Shown here: positions 45,463 through 58,136 of the stretch, piece after piece
Numbering within the stretch: the stretch's first letter is position 1
Layout of the letters: every line of letters begins with the position of its first letter
Origin: Craterostigma plantagineum
Taxonomy: Eukaryota > Streptophyta > Magnoliopsida > Lamiales > Linderniaceae
Assembly (NCBI GenBank): GCA_027422505.1
Contig: JAPQWV010001093.1
Coordinates: 1-64,000, forward strand
Reading direction: 5' to 3'
Length of the DNA stretch: 64,000 nt
Notes under the pieces: generated by a model
The model's input: the letters and a program-made list of their open reading frames with translations, nothing else
The model's database searches: none
What the model was told of the DNA's origin: nothing
Made by a program: the position numbers and the translations under genes

Positions 45463-48400
45463 TCAGCTCGTGTGAAACAACTCGGGATAACGAATTCTCA
45501 TTTCGTCCTCCCGTTCCCATGTGGCTTCTTCCGTGGACTGGTTCCGCCACAGTATCTTCACTAACGGAATATCTTTATTCCTTAGTTTCTTGGTTTCATA
45601 CATCAATATTTCCACCGGAATCTCTTCGTAGCTTAGATCCGGTTTCAATTGTCGATGTAGGGACTCGTTTCTTAGCACGTGGTTCGGGTCAGCTATGTAT
45701 TTCCGCAGCGTCGAGACGTGGAACACGTCATGCACTTGCGATAATGAGGCTGGCAGTTCTAATTGGTATGCCACCTCGCCAACCCTCTTCAGTATCCTAA
45801 ATGGACCGATATATCTAGGGCTTAGCTTCCCTTTCTTCCCGAACCTCTTTACGCCCTTCATCGGCGATACCTTAACAAACACCATATCGTCTTCTTCGAA
45901 TTCCAGCGGTCGACGTCTTCTGTCGGCGTAGCTTTTCTGTCGACTCTGTGCCGTTCGCATTCTTTCTCGTATGGTAGTAATGGCTTCCGTCATTTCTCGT
46001 ACTATGTCGGGGCCTAACATTGCCCGTTCTCCAACTTCGTCCCAATGTACTGGGGATCTGCACCTACGCCCGTATAGCGCTTCGTACGGTGCCATCCCAA
46101 TGGTGACTTGGTAGCTATTATTATATGAGAACTCGATTAGTGGGAGGTACCTACTCCAATTTCCTTTGAAATCGAGTACGCACGCTCGGAGCATATTCTC
46201 CAGCGTTTGAATAGTTCGCTCGGATTGACCGTCCGTCTGCGGATGGTAGGCGGTACTAAAAGATAGCTTCGTTCCCATCGCCTTTTGCAAGCTCGTCCAG
46301 AATTTCGATAGAAATCTGGAGTCGCGATCCGAGACTATTGACGATGGAACGCCGTGCAGTCGCACTATCTCTTGGATGTAGAGCTCCGCGTATCGTTCCA
46401 TGGAGAACGTCGTACTAATTGGCAGGAAATGGGCAGACTTGGTTAGTCGATCTACGATTACCCAAATTGCGTCGTGCCCTTTCGTATTCCTCGGTAGCCC
46501 TACTACGAAATCCATGGTAATGTTATCCCATTTCCATTTCGGTATGGGTAACGGTTGTAGGGTTCCAGCCGGCCTTTGATGCTCGGCTTTTATCTGCTGG
46601 CACGTCAGGCACTGACTCACGAAAACCGCGATGTCCTTTTTCATGCCTGGCCACCAGTAGTTTTCCTTTAAGCCTCTATACATCTTCGTTGCTCCTGGGT
46701 GTACAGAGTACGCCGTGGCATGTGCTTCCACCATTATCGTTCTTCTTAGTTCAGCATCGTCTGGCACGTACAATCGATTCTTGAAGTACATCCGTCCGTC
46801 TTCCCGTATTATAAGATCTCCAGTCGTTTGTCCCTGCTGTGCTTCCTTCGTCTTCATATACATCTCGTCTGTCCCTTGCGCTGTCTTAATTTGCTCTAAT
46901 AGCGTCGGCTGCAGAGTTAAGGCCGCTAGCTGTGCCTCAACTTCGCCTAACCGTACGACTTCTACTTCCAGCAGTTGCAGTTCTGCACTAACTGCTTTTC
47001 GGCTTAAGGCATCGGCTACTACGTTCGCCTTGCCTGGGTGGTAGTGGATTACGCAGTCATAATCGTTGACTAATTCTAACCACCTCCTCTGCCTCATATT
47101 CAGCTCCTTTTGCGTAAAGAAGTACTTGAGGCTCTTGTGGTCCGTGTATATTTCACACCGCTCTCCATAGAGGTAATGCCTCCAGATCTTGAGAGCAAAG
47201 ACCACTGCCGCCAGTTCTAGGTCGTGCGTCGGGTAATTTTTCCCGTACTCTTTCAGTTGGCGGGAAGCGTATGCTACTACGTTCCCGTTCTGCATTAGTA
47301 CGCACCCTAATCCGTTTTTCGACGCATCACTATACACCGTAAACCCTCCGGTTCCCGAAGGTATTGTGAGAACTGGGGCTTTCGTAAGCCGTTCCTTCAG
47401 CTCTTGGAAACTCCGTTCACATTCCATGGTCCATTGAAATGGAGTATTCTTCCTGGTCAGCCTCGTCAGTGTCGACGCTATTTTCGAGAAGTCCTTTATA
47501 AACTTCCTATAGTATCCTGCCAGACCGAGGAAACTTCGTATTTCCGTTGCGTTCGTCGGTCTGGGCCAATTGGTAATGGCTTCTATCTTCTTTGGGTCTA
47601 CAGAAATCCCTTCTCCGGATACTATATGCCCCAAGAAGGCGACTTGGTCGAGCCAAAATTCGCACTTCTTGAACTTGGCGTATAGTTGCTTGTCCCGTAG
47701 TATTCCTAGAACTGTTCTCAGGTGTTCTTCGTGCTCCTCCTTCGTCCGTGAGTAGATTAGGATGTCATCATTGAAGACGATGACAAACTTATCTAAGTAG
47801 GGTTTGAACACCCAGTTCATTAAATCCATAAAAGCTGCAGGCGGATTAGTCAGCCCGAATGGCATCACCAGAAACTCGTAGTGGCCATAACGGGTACTAA
47901 AGGCCGTCTTCGGGACATCTTCCTTCCGAATCCTCAGTTGGTGATAGCCCGATCTTAAATCGATCTTGGAGAAAGCTGTCGCGCCTTGTAGTTGATCGAA
48001 TAGATCGTCTATCCTAGGGAGTGGATACTTGTTCTTGATCGTCAACTTATTCAGCTCCCTGTAGTCTATGCATAGTCGCATAGACCCATCTTTCTTCTTC
48101 ACGAATAGCACCGGCGCTCCCCAGGGGGAGAAACTCGGCTGTAAGAACTCCTTCTGCAGGAGTTCGTCGAGTTGGTCCTTTAACTCCTTCATTTCCGTCG
48201 GTGCTAGCCGATAGGAGGTCTTAGATACGTCAGGGAACTCCTTAACTACCGGCACTTCCTCGAATTTTGGAGAGGGATCCTCCTCCGACTTGATAGCGAA
48301 TACCAGATAGGCTTCGCACCCTGATCTGATCAGTCGTTGGGCTTTCAGCGCTGATATCCTAGAGATCATAGTCCCCTTACTAGTCCCTACAAACTTAAGG

Positions 48401-49575
48401 GGTTCATCCCCGTCTATATTGAGCGTGACTATCTTGCGGTGGCAGTCTATGACGGCTCCGTACTTCGATAGCCAATCCATTCCGAGGATCACCTCATAAT
48501 CATTCATGGGAATGATTATGAGGTCTATGGGTAGTTCCTTACTCCCGATCACTATTGGGAAATCCCGTAGGACATGGTTAGTTTGGGTGGGATTCCCGGT
48601 TGGAACTGTTACCCTAAACTCACACTCAGCTCGGTGAGGCGTGACTCCTACCCTCGTGACATACTTAGTGGATGCAAATGAGTGAGTCGCCCCCGAGTCG
48701 ACTAGGATGCATGTGGGGGTCTCATAGACGAGAAGGGTACCTGTCACCACTGCCGGGTTATTTTCCGCTTCCTCGGAGGTTATAGTGAAAACCCTGGCTG
48801 GTACCCTTGGTGGTGCTGCTTGGTTTCCAACTTGGCTTCCAGATCCACCTTCCGGACATGCCCTCAGATAGTGGCCCGTCTTGCCACATTTGAAGCAGAC
48901 GGCATTCTGGGAGTTGCAGGCTCCCATGTGCCTCCGTGCACACTTCGGGCACACGGGTAGGTCCAACTGAGGTCTACCCTGGTTGGGGTTAAACTGTGGG
49001 GGTGGTCCTGGTCGATTCTGAAAGTTCGGCTTTTCACCCTTGGGAATGAACTGCCGCTTTGGGTTACTTCCGCTCCCTTGCGGCCCTTGTACGAACTTGC
49101 GCTTGGCTTCTTGGGCGCGAGCAATTCTAGCCTCTGCCTGCTCCGCCACAAGCGCCCTTTCAGCCACTTGTGCGTATGTGGCTCCCTGGATCCCAGCCAT
49201 ACTCACATCCCGGTATAGCTCGGAGTTCAACCCTTCCATGAACCGCTCGATCTTGAGCGCGTCCGTACTGACCATGTGAGCGGCAAACCTTGAGAGCTGC
49301 TCGAATTTCCTGATGTACTCCGCCACTGTCATTGCCCCTTGGCGGAGGTTGATGAACTCATTCATCCGCTGGGCTCTGATCCGTTCAGGTGGGGGAGGTA
49401 GGTTGGCTGATTGTCCACCAGCGTTTTGCTGCTGGATCAGCTGCTGAATCTGGGCCGACTGTTGCCGGACCAGTTCCGTCAGTTGCAGGATGGTAGCATC
49501 CCGGCTATCAGGAGGGTTATTAGGGTCCCTACCTTGATCCGACTCCCTACTTCCTTCACCCCTAAGTCTTACCAT
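45463..49575 (-). CDS. Element H gag-pol polyprotein, 1,370 codons, uninterrupted but with in-frame lesions
   Basis: Domains in order are gag with a Q-rich N-terminus (30-50), a CCHC knuckle [14 protein letters not shown] (227-240), protease VDSGATHSF with catalytic Asp 293, RT (about 455-640), RNase H (about 740-860), integrase with a [11 protein letters not shown] zinc region and catalytic core ([26 protein letters not shown]), and a chromodomain-like tail [21 protein letters not shown] at the end. There are no internal stops. Compared with C, about 90 codons of the capsid core are missing after residue 66, 27 codons (from FPEEL to the V before SKT) are missing after residue 450 with GTA at both ends, and the RT box reads F-N-D-D (Asn 602; C has F-I-D-D). 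Particle assembly and RT are therefore probably impaired. All lesions keep the frame. Confidence 0.92.
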   Translation of the reverse strand: MVRLRGEGSRESDQGRDPNNPPDSRDATILQLTELVRQQSAQIQQLIQQQNAGGQSANLPPPPERIRAQRMNEFINLRQGAMTVAEYIRKFEQLSRFAAHMVSTDALKIERFMEGLNSELYRDVSMAGIQGATYAQVAERALVAEQAEARIARAQEAKRKFVQGPQGSGSNPKRQFIPKGEKPNFQNRPGPPPQFNPNQGRPQLDLPVCPKCARRHMGACNSQNAVCFKCGKTGHYLRACPEGGSGSQVGNQAAPPRVPARVFTITSEEAENNPAVVTGTLLVYETPTCILVDSGATHSFASTKYVTRVGVTPHRAECEFRVTVPTGNPTQTNHVLRDFPIVIGSKELPIDLIIIPMNDYEVILGMDWLSKYGAVIDCHRKIVTLNIDGDEPLKFVGTSKGTMISRISALKAQRLIRSGCEAYLVFAIKSEEDPSPKFEEVPVVKEFPDVSKTSYRLAPTEMKELKDQLDELLQKEFLQPSFSPWGAPVLFVKKKDGSMRLCIDYRELNKLTIKNKYPLPRIDDLFDQLQGATAFSKIDLRSGYHQLRIRKEDVPKTAFSTRYGHYEFLVMPFGLTNPPAAFMDLMNWVFKPYLDKFVIVFNDDILIYSRTKEEHEEHLRTVLGILRDKQLYAKFKKCEFWLDQVAFLGHIVSGEGISVDPKKIEAITNWPRPTNATEIRSFLGLAGYYRKFIKDFSKIASTLTRLTRKNTPFQWTMECERSFQELKERLTKAPVLTIPSGTGGFTVYSDASKNGLGCVLMQNGNVVAYASRQLKEYGKNYPTHDLELAAVVFALKIWRHYLYGERCEIYTDHKSLKYFFTQKELNMRQRRWLELVNDYDCVIHYHPGKANVVADALSRKAVSAELQLLEVEVVRLGEVEAQLAALTLQPTLLEQIKTAQGTDEMYMKTKEAQQGQTTGDLIIREDGRMYFKNRLYVPDDAELRRTIMVEAHATAYSVHPGATKMYRGLKENYWWPGMKKDIAVFVSQCLTCQQIKAEHQRPAGTLQPLPIPKWKWDNITMDFVVGLPRNTKGHDAIWVIVDRLTKSAHFLPISTTFSMERYAELYIQEIVRLHGVPSSIVSDRDSRFLSKFWTSLQKAMGTKLSFSTAYHPQTDGQSERTIQTLENMLRACVLDFKGNWSRYLPLIEFSYNNSYQVTIGMAPYEALYGRRCRSPVHWDEVGERAMLGPDIVREMTEAITTIRERMRTAQSRQKSYADRRRRPLEFEEDDMVFVKVSPMKGVKRFGKKGKLSPRYIGPFRILKRVGEVAYQLELPASLSQVHDVFHVSTLRKYIADPNHVLRNESLHRQLKPDLSYEEIPVEILMYETKKLRNKDIPLVKILWRNQSTEEATWEREDEMRIRYPELFHTS

Positions 49576-49713
49576 TTTTACTTATCCTGACAATTCCTAA
49601 GGCCAATAAATTAAACCATACAAAGAATTCACATAACATGATACTCACAAGCAAGGCCGCTTCCGGGCTTTTGAGTGTGTGTGTATGTACAGTCTGCAGG
49701 ACCTGTGTCCGAA

Positions 49714-49725
49714 GCTCTGATACCA
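49714..49725 (-). other. Primer-binding site of element H
   Basis: On the minus strand it is a perfect TGGTATCAGAGC three bases after the LTR end CCTGACA. Confidence 0.93.
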
Positions 49726-49728
49726 CTC

Positions 49729-52700
49729 TGTCAGGACCCGTCGTCCCGCCCTCGTATTCCGTTCTAAATCTAAGTGTTAATGCTTTGTTATCGTGCGAGT
49801 ACGTAAAAATGCGAATAAAATTTTTCATTTTAAACGTGCATGCGGAAGTCTTATATACATGTCAAAAGAATATTCGTAATTCGTTCTACAAATTATCGAA
49901 ATCGTGTCTACACAAAATACAAGTGTATGTGTGTGCAGCCAAAAGCTCCCTATGCGCCCGGCCTTCACAGGTCGTCATCCATACACACACTCCCACCTCA
50001 AAAGCAGCCGGATAGCTTCAAAAGACTGGCCTCGCATAAAGTTCGGATCACGTACCGTGATCGTCTGTACCTACAACACGTAACATAAACAATGAGCCAC
50101 CGAGGCTCAGTAAGCGGAAATTATGCATGTATGCACATGTCCTAATGATCGACAATCCACGTCGTCATTTTCTATCGCTCGTACACTTCTACTCATACTC
50201 TTACTCTTATATTCTTATTTCATTCGGGCCCTCGGCTTTCTATCCCACTATGCGCCATATCATAGAGATCTCAAGTGTGGAGGTTCTCACACCAGAAGGT
50301 CACCCGAAGGAATCTTCCCTTACTCAGTGTGGCCTCCACGCGGACGCTTCTCACTGGTAGCCAACACCGAGGCCACTAACCACGGAGGTCACCCGAAGGA
50401 ATCTTCCCTCCGGGTAGTGTTTTACACGTTAGAAGGTCACCCGAAGGAATCTTCCCTTACTCAGCGTGTGCCCCGGCCGCATCCTCCAGGTTGCATCTCT
50501 CGCATACGGGGTATTTCCCCAGCCTCTTATACAGGCCTTATGGCTTCATTCGCCATGGTCGCATAGGGGTAGCCGTGACTCTTCATTCGAGTCGACACCA
50601 ACACCAATATCGGCGAGTATACATCGCACACAGGCGATCTTATGCACGCTCATACCTCGCGCCTTACGTACTACGCATGCGTGCAAGTGCTCATGCTATG
50701 CTCATGTACATATGCAAACCATGCCATCATATGTAAAATTAAATCATGTCGTGACATGCATATTTCACATAAAATACACGAGCACATAATTCAGAACGCA
50801 GGCAAGTTACGTGTCGTAGTTGAATTTCTACTTACTTGGCGTCCGTAGGCTAGCAATCACCTGATCCGTAAGTGTTCCTAAGTCCCGACCTTAGGCATGA
50901 AATATTGGTGTCAGCGCACTATTTTATTTGATGGCTTAAGTATGTGAAATTTCTAAGTTAGGAACATATTTTTGATAATTCTAGTTAAATCTTGATATGG
51001 GATGGATGTCGGGATTTGTATCACATTATAACCAAAGATCTCGGGTTAGGGTTAAATTAAATTTCGACATTGTAATGAAAAGCTCGAGCTATTGTTTTCG
51101 AAATAAATTTCGGGTTGCATGGTTAATTCGGTCCCGACATTTTATGTGTAAGAACTCGACATTTGTTTTGGTATAAAGCTCGATATCGTACATATGAGGG
51201 TTCGACATTTTCGTTCTACAAAGATCTCGACAATCATATGTAAAGATTTCGGCATAAATAAAATAGGTCTCGACATCGTTTAAATATCGGGTTGTATGCT
51301 TGGTTAGGTATCGACATCGATACAGGGTTGATCCCGACATTTTTATAATGGAGACCTCGACATTCAATAAAACTCGACAGTTAGTAAATCTCGAGGTGCT
51401 ACCCGGCAATGTATTTCGACATTTGAAACAGAAAATGTCGATACGAATTTTAACATAGCTCTCAGCATATTGGCTCGACATCCTATCTGTCATTTCGACA
51501 TTCACTAACATCCCGACTTCTTTAGTAAATATCGATATTGTGTTTCGACATTTGTCTTTTTGGCATGGTTTCGACATTTGAGACAACAAATGTCGACATG
51601 AGTTCAACGTGGCTCTCGACATTTTTCTTAATATCGTTTCGACATTTCTCCTTAATGTGGTTTCGACGTTTATCTCGACTTTTTACTCAGCATTATATAT
51701 ATCATTCGACATTTACTTGAATATCCCGACATTATTCTTCGACATTTATAATTGGAAATGTCGGCATGAGACTCAACATGAGTCTCGACATTTATACCAT
51801 GGCAAATCTCGATATCATAGGCAACGACATTTTTCATTGGTTCTCGACATTTTCCCTCTAGCTCGACATCCTATTCGGTTCGACGTTTGTCTCGACGTGT
51901 ATATCAATTTCTTTGAATTCGACATTTTATCCAGTTAGAAGGTCTCGACATTTTGGAACATAAGATGTCGATATGAAATTCACCTCGACTTTTACTCGAC
52001 ATTCTATCTATCCTTTCGGTATTTACCTTAACCTGTCGACATTATCATACACTTCGATCTTCAAACGTTCTTCACCCCTCGAAACCAGATTCTTAGCTAA
52101 CTTTACCCAGAATTATAAGCTCTAAATCACATACTAAGCTACCCAACTCCATATCTGCCCAAACGGAAATCATTAGAACTAACCTAAGCTCGGCATTTTT
52201 TAGGGTTTTCTCGTGTTCTTCCTAAAAATTGCTTTTAGTGACCTTAATACTTTCAACTACACATACCATACGAAATTAAAAGCTTAAAGAGGATATTTTA
52301 CTTACCAACTTCGAATCCTTAAGCTAGTTGAAGTGCTCTTGGTTCAATTTTTGGCTCGGCTCCTTTCTCTTTTTCTTTCTTTCCAGTTTTCGTTTGTTGT
52401 TAGGTATAGTTATGGGGTTTTGAAAAACATTTAGCTAGATATTTTTCTTGCAATTTTTGTTAGATGGGGCATGGGTGGCGTGGGTTTTCCCTTGAATTAG
52501 GGAACTTTGCCTCCCATTTTGGTTTTTCATGGATTGGGCCTAGTTCCATTCTTAGCCCACTTAGAAATTCCTTATTAATAAATTCATGGTCCAAAGTAAC
52601 TTCCTAGCCCAATATAAAATTCTAGCAAACTCTTATTTGGCTATCATTTAGTTTTCCCTTCTTTATTATTTTCGAAAATCCCTCTCATGAACTCGGGTCA

Positions 52701-52869
52701 TCGTGGGCACATATTATTGTCATGTATTTGCACGAAATTCACGTAGCACGTAAGAACGAAAATCGTAAGATCACATAAATATAAATCATGTAGGCAATAA
52801 ACACTTATCACTTAGTTCACAGTCATAATTTTATTGGCCGACCTAGCTTGCGGGGATCGGGGTCCTACA
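49729..52869 (-). repeat. Element H 5' LTR (3,141 bp, full length)
   Basis: It starts TGTAGGACCCC and ends CCTGACA on the minus strand. It retains the 318 bp lost in the other LTR. Part of that segment (near 50,810-50,850) matches the C LTR near 9,930-9,955 in reverse, so it is ancestral. A TATATAAG equivalent lies at 49,850-49,857. It contains the TCGACATTT lattice (about 51,035-52,050), three GGTCACCCGAAGGAATCTTC copies (50,298, 50,387, 50,434) and the two-dyad block (50,577-50,615). Confidence 0.95.
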
Positions 52870-52874
52870 GTTGC
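52870..52874. repeat. Right target-site duplication of element H (GTTGC)
   Basis: The second copy of the 5-bp duplication, directly before the resumed element G coding sequence. Confidence 0.95.
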
Positions 52875-55725
52875 GTTTGTACGCTTGTCTTGTACTCCCG
52901 AGGGGATTTAAGAACATCGTCTCCGTTCCTGTTTTGAGCAGGAATGGTTATATATTTAGTTTTAATAATAATACATGCCACATTATGTATAGAAATAAAA
53001 ATGTTGGCAGCGCAACACTAATAAATGGTTTGTACTATTTAAATACCCTGGACGATATATCTGTGAATACTGTCACAAATAAACGAAAGTCGGGAATAAA
53101 TGCGAGATACTTGTGGCATCTTCGATTAGGTCATACTGGAGAACGTAAGATCCACGAGTTGGAGAATAACGGGATATTGACACCGTTGGGATCAGATCCC
53201 TATCCGACTTGTGAGTCATGCCTCAAAGGTAAAATGACCCGATCACCCTTCACCGGGACTTTTAATAGAGCCACTGAAGTTCTCGGTTTAATTCACACGG
53301 ACGTTTGCGGGCCATTCAATGTGAAAGCTCGAGGTGACTTCCACTATTTTATTACCTTTACGGATGATCACAGTCGTTACGGACTCGTGTATCTGATGAG
53401 GTATAAAGCTGATGCTCTTGATAGGTTCAAGGAGTATAAGGTGTTGGTGGAAAATCAAACTTCGAAGCTCATTAAAGCCATTCGATCGGATCGAGGTGGC
53501 GAGTACATGAGTGTCGAGTTTGACCAGTTCTTAAAAGAGAACGATATTTTATCACAGATGACTCCGCCCGGCACGCCACAGTTGAATGGCGTGGCCGAAC
53601 GTAGAAATCGAACTTTATTAGATATGGTTCGTTCTATGTTGAGCTATACAGATTTACCGATGTCATTGTGGGGATACGCGCTTTTGACAGCGGCATATAC
53701 CATTAACCGGTGTCCCTCGAAGTCTGTTAATGGCATTCCGTATGAGATATGGACTGGTCGTTTACCAAGCTTATCACATATTAGAATTTGGGGTTGCCCC
53801 GCTTATGTGAAAAAGCTGAAAACCGATAAATTGGAGTCTAGGTCAGTAAAAGGACGTTTCATAGGTTACCCCGAAGACTCTATGGGGTACCTATTCTATT
53901 TTCACGATGATCAAAGGATTGTTGTTGGCCTACATGCACATTTTCTCGAGGAAAAGTTCATTCGAGATTTTGGCATTGGCCGTGAGGTCACTCTCGAGGA
54001 GCAGTCGAACGAAACGCCCACACAGGATTCGGATGGTCCGAGCGAACCAGTCATGCGACGATCTGAAAGGGTGCCTCGCCAACCACAACGGTATGGCATG
54101 TCACATGTCGAACAAGGTTATGTTGCGACTAGGGGACTTCTAAGAGAAGATCCCGCTACTTTCGATCAAGATATATCTGATGTTGACTCAGCGAGATGGA
54201 TTGAGGCTATGCGAGCTGAGATGGACTCAATGTACTCCAACAAAGTCTGGACTCTTGTAGACCTACCGAGTGGTTTTAGACCAATCGGCTGTAAATGGAT
54301 TTACAAGAGGAAGATTGGATCTGACGGACAAGTTAAGACGTACAAGGCCAGGTTGGTTGCCAAGGGCTATAACCAAAAAGAGGGAGTTGACTATGAGGAG
54401 ACTTTCTCACCTGTAGCCATGATCAAGTCCATCCGGATAATGCTCGCGATAGCTGCGCACTATGATTATGAGATTTGGCAAATGGACGTTAAAACGGCGT
54501 TTCTTAATAGATTCGTCAAGGAGGAGATCTATATGGAGCAGCCCAAAGGTTTTGAGTCACATGCAGATGCTCACAAAGTGTGCAAACTGAATCGGTCGAT
54601 TTACGGACTGAAACAGGCCTCTCGTAGCTGGAATCTACGTTTTGATGAAGCAGTTTGGAACTTTGGATTCGTGAAAAACGTAGATGAGTCATGTGTCTAC
54701 AGAAAGAGCAGTGGGAGTATGGTGTCGTTTCTTATATTGTACGTGGATGATATCCTTTTGATAGGAAACGACATTGGGATGCTCTCATCGGTGAAAGCAT
54801 GGCTTTCAACCGAATTCTCCATGAAAGACCTGGGAGAAGCGACGTATATACTACTTATTCGCTTGTTTAGGGATCGAGGGAACCATACGATCGGCTTATC
54901 TCAGGCCCTTTACTTAGAGAAAATCCTGAAGAAATTCAGAATGGATGACTCTAAGAGAGGGTTCTTACCAATGCGACATGGGATCCATTTATCGAAGTCA
55001 ATGTCACCTCAAAGTGAGGAAGACAGACAACGGATGAGTGGGATACCGTATGCGTCTGCAGTGGGTAGTTTGATGTACGCGATGTTGTGTACACGACCGG
55101 ACATTGCCTACGCTGTGAGCGTGGTTAGTCGGTTTCAGGCAAACCCAGGGGAAGAACATTGGACAGCTGTTAAGAATATCTTTAAATACCTTAGACGGAC
55201 TAAAGACTTAACGCTGGTTTATGGAGGAGCGGGACTAGAAGTAGTTGGTTATACCGATTCGGACTTCCAGTCGGACGTGGATGACCGAAAATCTACTTCA
55301 GGTTTTGTATTCGTGCTCAAGGTTGGGCAGTGTCTTGGAGAAGCTCCAAGCAAAGCACAACTGCCGATTCCACGTGCGAGGCAGAATACATAGCAGCCTC
55401 AGAGGCAGCTAAAGAAGCTGTTTGGATGAAAAAGTTCTTGGAGGAACTTACTGTGGTACCAGTTGCTGACAGACCGCTTATACTTTGGTGCGATAATAGC
55501 GTTGCAGTCGCGCAAGCAAAGGAACCACGATCTCATAGCAAGTCCAAACATATCGAGAGAAAGTATCACGTAATACGTGAGTTCGTTGAAAACGGGATGG
55601 TCGCCGTGCAGAAAATCGCCACCGCAAAAAACGTGGCGGACCCGCTCACGAAGCCCTTGTCCCAAGCAGTTATGGAACAGCATCTGGACAAGATGGGGCT
55701 ACGATACCATTGCGACTGGCATTAG
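52875..55725 (+). pseudogene. Element G pol: integrase, RT, RNase H (copia order), one late frameshift
   Basis: Pre-integrase LWHLRLGHTGERKIHEL and CESCLKGKM give the HHCC zinc motif. The integrase core has IHTDVCGPF and GVAERRNRTLLDMVRSM. RT begins near WIEAMRAEMDSMYSN, includes GCKWIYKRK and VDYEETFSPV, and has an intact catalytic YVDD box (54,740-54,751). RNase H shows GYTDSDFQSDVDDRKSTSGFVF. The frame holds from 52,871 to about 55,320, where one base is lost. RNase H then continues in the frame of 55,330-55,725 (STCEAEYIAASEAAKE to the final stop). Apart from this and the upstream lesions the pol is well preserved, consistent with the near-identical LTRs. Confidence 0.93.
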
Positions 55726-55751
55726 GTGCATCGCATGGCATTCGAGTGCAA

Positions 55752-55770
55752 GTGGGAGGCTGTTAAGGAG
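55752..55770 (+). other. Purine-rich tract of element G
   Basis: GTGGGAGGCTGTTAAGGAG precedes the LTR start TGTGCCC. AAGGAG is the proximal purine run. Confidence 0.65.
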
Positions 55771-58134
55771 TGTGCCCTCGGAATGCCATACGAGGACTAT
55801 GAATAGTATAGGGCGCAGTATAGGTTGATTGACAGATTTATTGTATATACCGTCAAATAAATTAATGACTATTTATTTTCATTATAATAAAGGTATTATT
55901 ATTTACTTATCGAATTTAAAGTCTACTTGGCATCCGGCAGTGCGATAAATAAATAACACCCAAATGTTTGAGTTGGATGTCTGATTCTCGTGAGACGAGA
56001 GAGTAGACACCGGAGAGTCCTTAATCTCAGCATTAAATAAAAAGTCCGTAAGTCTAAGGATTCTAGGTGGGTGACTAGATATCCGAATATGACTTATCCA
56101 TTGACGACCACATAGTATCGGTAGTGTCACCGATTACCTGAGAGGTTGTGGGTCGTGATGGAGATATCGGTGATCGGAGAGATCGCGTATCCGGACATTC
56201 GGCTCGTATTCGTCTCAATCACATGGCTAGGATGTTGTCAATGATTGAACGAATGACTATAGCAGCCTCAGACCGATAGGGTCATTGACGGATTTGCTTT
56301 CGCGATTTCGGTTTGTCGCTAGTTGGCTAGGTTCGTAAGTGTTCATAAATGAGACACGGGTCAGCGATGAAACGCAACCGACTTTACGGAGGTGATTGCC
56401 GGGCTTTGACGGCTATCGGGATTCAATGCCTATATTCATATAGGTTAATGTCATATGAGGTAATCGGAGAGCGACGATTATAAAGCCTTCGGCCGAAGCT
56501 TGGAAAACTTGCTTGTATTAGATACGGAGCGGAGTTTAAATAATCGGTTCGGTCTCGATTATAACATAGTGTTAGGTTAGTGAGTTTGACATTTGCATGT
56601 CTCTCACCTAATCGGGACGCAAGTGAAAGGCGTAAGGAGTATTTAAACGTATACACTATAGTCGGTTCGCCCGAATTTCGATTAGATCAAAATTCGTTCT
56701 CAACTGGGATCTGTCCGGTACCGTGGGATTGGCTAGGCGAATACCGGGACTCGTGGATTCCTCCCATGTCAGTTGAGACGGACCTAGAGAGTCGCGCTTA
56801 AAAATGGTAATGAACTTGAACGAAAACGGCGGGCTTTTCTCTTGAACCTAACGAATGAGATTCGTTGAGGTAGTGGCATAGTTGATACGAGGTGTCGATG
56901 ACTTAGTTAAATTCCAGTGACGGTCACGGAAATAATTAGGACTTAAGATTGTCTTAAGTGCTTAATTAATTAACTAAGTGGGCTAAATTATAATTAAAAT
57001 AATTAGACTGGATTTAATTATTTTATTATTTAAAATTGAGGGACTAAATTAAGAATTTAAAAACCTCAAGGGCCAAAATGAAATTGTCATAAAAAATAAA
57101 AATAAAAAAAAAATTAGTAGAAATATCTACACATCCACGTTGGGATGTGTAGAACTAATAACTAATGACTCATTAGTTGAGTCATTAACAAGTGTTTGAC
57201 ACTTTTTCATTTATAAAAAAATTACATAAATGATAAAAGCAACGTTTGTTGCTTGAGTAGATTAGATGACTTGGTACTCATTAGATATAAAACATAAACT
57301 AGAGAAAAAGAGTTGTAGAACTTGTAAAGCCACGTCAAGCTACGGGTTCGTTTGACGAGTCCCGACGCCCGAACTGAGTTGCGTCTAGCCATCGGGAGTA
57401 TTCTCAGAGGTTCGTTCAAGGTCATACCGGCGTGATAATCTAGCCCGGAGACCCCGAGATCCAGACGAGGTGTATCCACGTCCATCCGAGGCGACAACAG
57501 AAGAAATCTCGTTCACCGAAGGTATACCTCGAACCCTAACGATTTGATTTACGAAAAATACCAAATGATATCGGAATAATTCGCAAGACCCCTCGTTGGA
57601 AACGTCGGGAAGTGTAGAATTGTTCTGGAGAATTTGGTATCGATCGGAAATCGTTTCGGTCGTCAAATAGTTAAAAGACGGCAGACTGCCGTTTTACTCG
57701 AATTAATAATTTCGAACCACAGATTTGATTTTGGGAAAAATATCAAACGATGTCGGAATAATTCGAAAGACCTATCGTTGCGAACGTTAGTGTAGAATTA
57801 TTCTGGAAAGTTTGGTATTGATGAAAAATCATTTCGGTCTCCAAATAATCGAAAAACTTCTGGTTGCCGCTTTATTCGATTAATTTGGATCTAAATTATT
57901 AATTCGAATAAAATTGGAATAAATTCGAATTTTGATAATTCGAATTAACCGCGATCTTCCGAGGCTTAGGACAGTATCTTAGACCCTCGGGAGAAGTCGA
58001 ATGGCGTAAGGTTAAATTAGATATTAAAAATCGAAAATTCGCCACCCTACGCCGCTCGGTACAAACCGTGCTTCCGCTATAGCCACGTTGCGCTGTTCGG
58101 GGGCCGGCATCGATTAATCGGGCCCACCCCAACA
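55771..58134 (+). repeat. Element G 3' LTR (2,364 bp)
   Basis: A direct repeat of 38,108-40,467. Its last 316 bp (57,819-58,134) are included in the 998-bp tandem duplication and recur at 58,817-59,132. Confidence 0.94.
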
Positions 58135-58136
58135 AC

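Larger units (their letters stand above)
42609..52869 (-). mobile_element. Element H: young Tekay/Del-type Ty3/gypsy element, minus strand, inside element G
   Basis: On the minus strand the 5' LTR is 52,869-49,729, the PBS 49,725-49,714, the single gag-pol frame 49,575-45,463, the PPT about 45,440, and the 3' LTR 45,427-42,609. The LTRs are almost identical except for a clean 318-bp loss in the left copy. The GTTGC target duplication is perfect. It is the most recent large insertion in the right stack. Element A at the window start is a deleted copy of the same family. Confidence 0.95.
38108..58134 (+). mobile_element. Element G: Ty1/copia retrotransposon split by element H
   Basis: LTRs 38,108-40,467 and 55,771-58,134 are near-identical (both start TGTGCCCTCGG and end CACCCCAACA). 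A perfect Met-tRNA PBS follows the first, and a purine-rich tract ends at 55,770. Gag lies at 41,569-42,390, the protease motif at about 42,450, and integrase, RT and RNase H at 52,875-55,725, in copia order (IN before RT). Element H interrupts the protease-integrase region with a GTTGC duplication. I could not find a target duplication for G itself: the left flank is AGGAG and the right flank ACAGG. Confidence 0.93.

Noticed and set aside
51089..51622. 177-codon minus-strand open frame in the H 5' LTR
   Set aside because: It consists of the TCGACATTT word lattice read in one frame (runs of CR, MS and FCFKCR-like text) and has no domain; equivalents are broken in the other LTR.
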